In this document: one piece after another, positions 63,909 through 64,000 of the stretch | Position numbering within the stretch: position 1 is the stretch's first letter | Layout of the letters: each line of letters begins with the position of its first letter | Notes under the pieces: model-generated | Databases searched by the model: none | The model's input: only the letters and a program-made list of their open reading frames with translations | Told to the model about the DNA's origin: nothing | Program-made: the position numbers and the translations under genes | NCBI GenBank assembly: GCA_035235625.1 | Contig: CP141142.1 | Coordinates: 42,697,644-42,761,643 of the forward strand | Length of the DNA stretch: 64,000 nucleotides | Reading direction: 5' to 3' | Origin: Saururus chinensis | Taxonomy: Eukaryota; Streptophyta; Magnoliopsida; Piperales; Saururaceae

Positions 63909-64000
63909 GGTCGGAATTGCCATGTAATGGTGATATGGTCGGCCCTGGCCACCCCCTCGCCGTGGTGACCAGGGGTGATGCTGCCAGAGGCTCTTCTGTC
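63909..64000. repeat. Resumption of the older tandem repeat (unit B) after the 5.4-kb insertion
   Basis: GAATTGCCATGTAATGGTGA ... CCGTGGTGACCAGGGGTGAT ... GCTGCCAGAGG parallels unit A at about 57,370-57,440 (GAATCGCCGCGAGGTGGTGA, CATCGTGGTGACTAGAGGTG, CTCCACCAGAGG). This shows that the host sequence continues directly across the insertion. The window ends inside the repeat. Confidence 0.7.

Overview
The window is nuclear DNA of a flowering plant. It is AT-rich and has intron-rich genes with GT-AG junctions, the plant genes KDO8P synthase and a D-D-D Argonaute, Stowaway-type MITEs, and Ty1/copia and other LTR-element debris. I cannot name the species. The ORF-scale picture misleads: most real genes are only visible after joining exons by hand. 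I found six genes whose reading frames close from ATG to stop across every junction.

Left part (1-16,100): short tandem repeats, then a SEC12-like WD40 membrane protein (+, 10 exons, 410 codons); a transposon-rich spacer with a clean 1.13-kb hAT-type element and several ~220-bp Mutator-type MITEs; then a small conserved plant protein of unknown function (+, 6 exons, 156 codons) with a GC-AG first intron and a dead copy of its own exon 4 inside intron 2.

Middle (16,100-31,000): an RNase H-like retroelement scrap, a 599-bp tandem duplication carrying MITEs plus ACC-type trinucleotide arrays, and then a compact gene cluster. A chloroplast-type RAP/OPR-like protein (-) and KDO8P synthase (+) are divergent over 576 bp. 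KDO8P synthase is tail-to-tail with a MutY/MUTYH adenine DNA glycosylase (-), whose intron 1 contains a tandem duplication that copies part of exon 2.

Right part (31,000-64,000): non-coding LTR-like repeats, a heavily broken copia pol, a foldback repeat, then an AGO2/AGO3-clade Argonaute (-, 3 exons, 1046 codons). Beyond it the sequence is almost entirely repeats: a long (AT)n tract, a ~0.9-1.2-kb direct duplication flanking a broken PPR gene, and a nested-insertion region. In that region a 2,106-bp TG...CA element with 5-bp target duplication (likely solo LTR) and a 5,439-bp element with a matching 5-bp duplication interrupt an older, tandemly repeated sequence.

I see no evidence for an undescribed multi-gene system. 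The strongest unusual signals are the intragenic exon duplications that decayed in place, the MITE family that seeded a local tandem duplication, and the datable nested insertions. Gene functions are by family recognition from the translated exons; no database search was possible.
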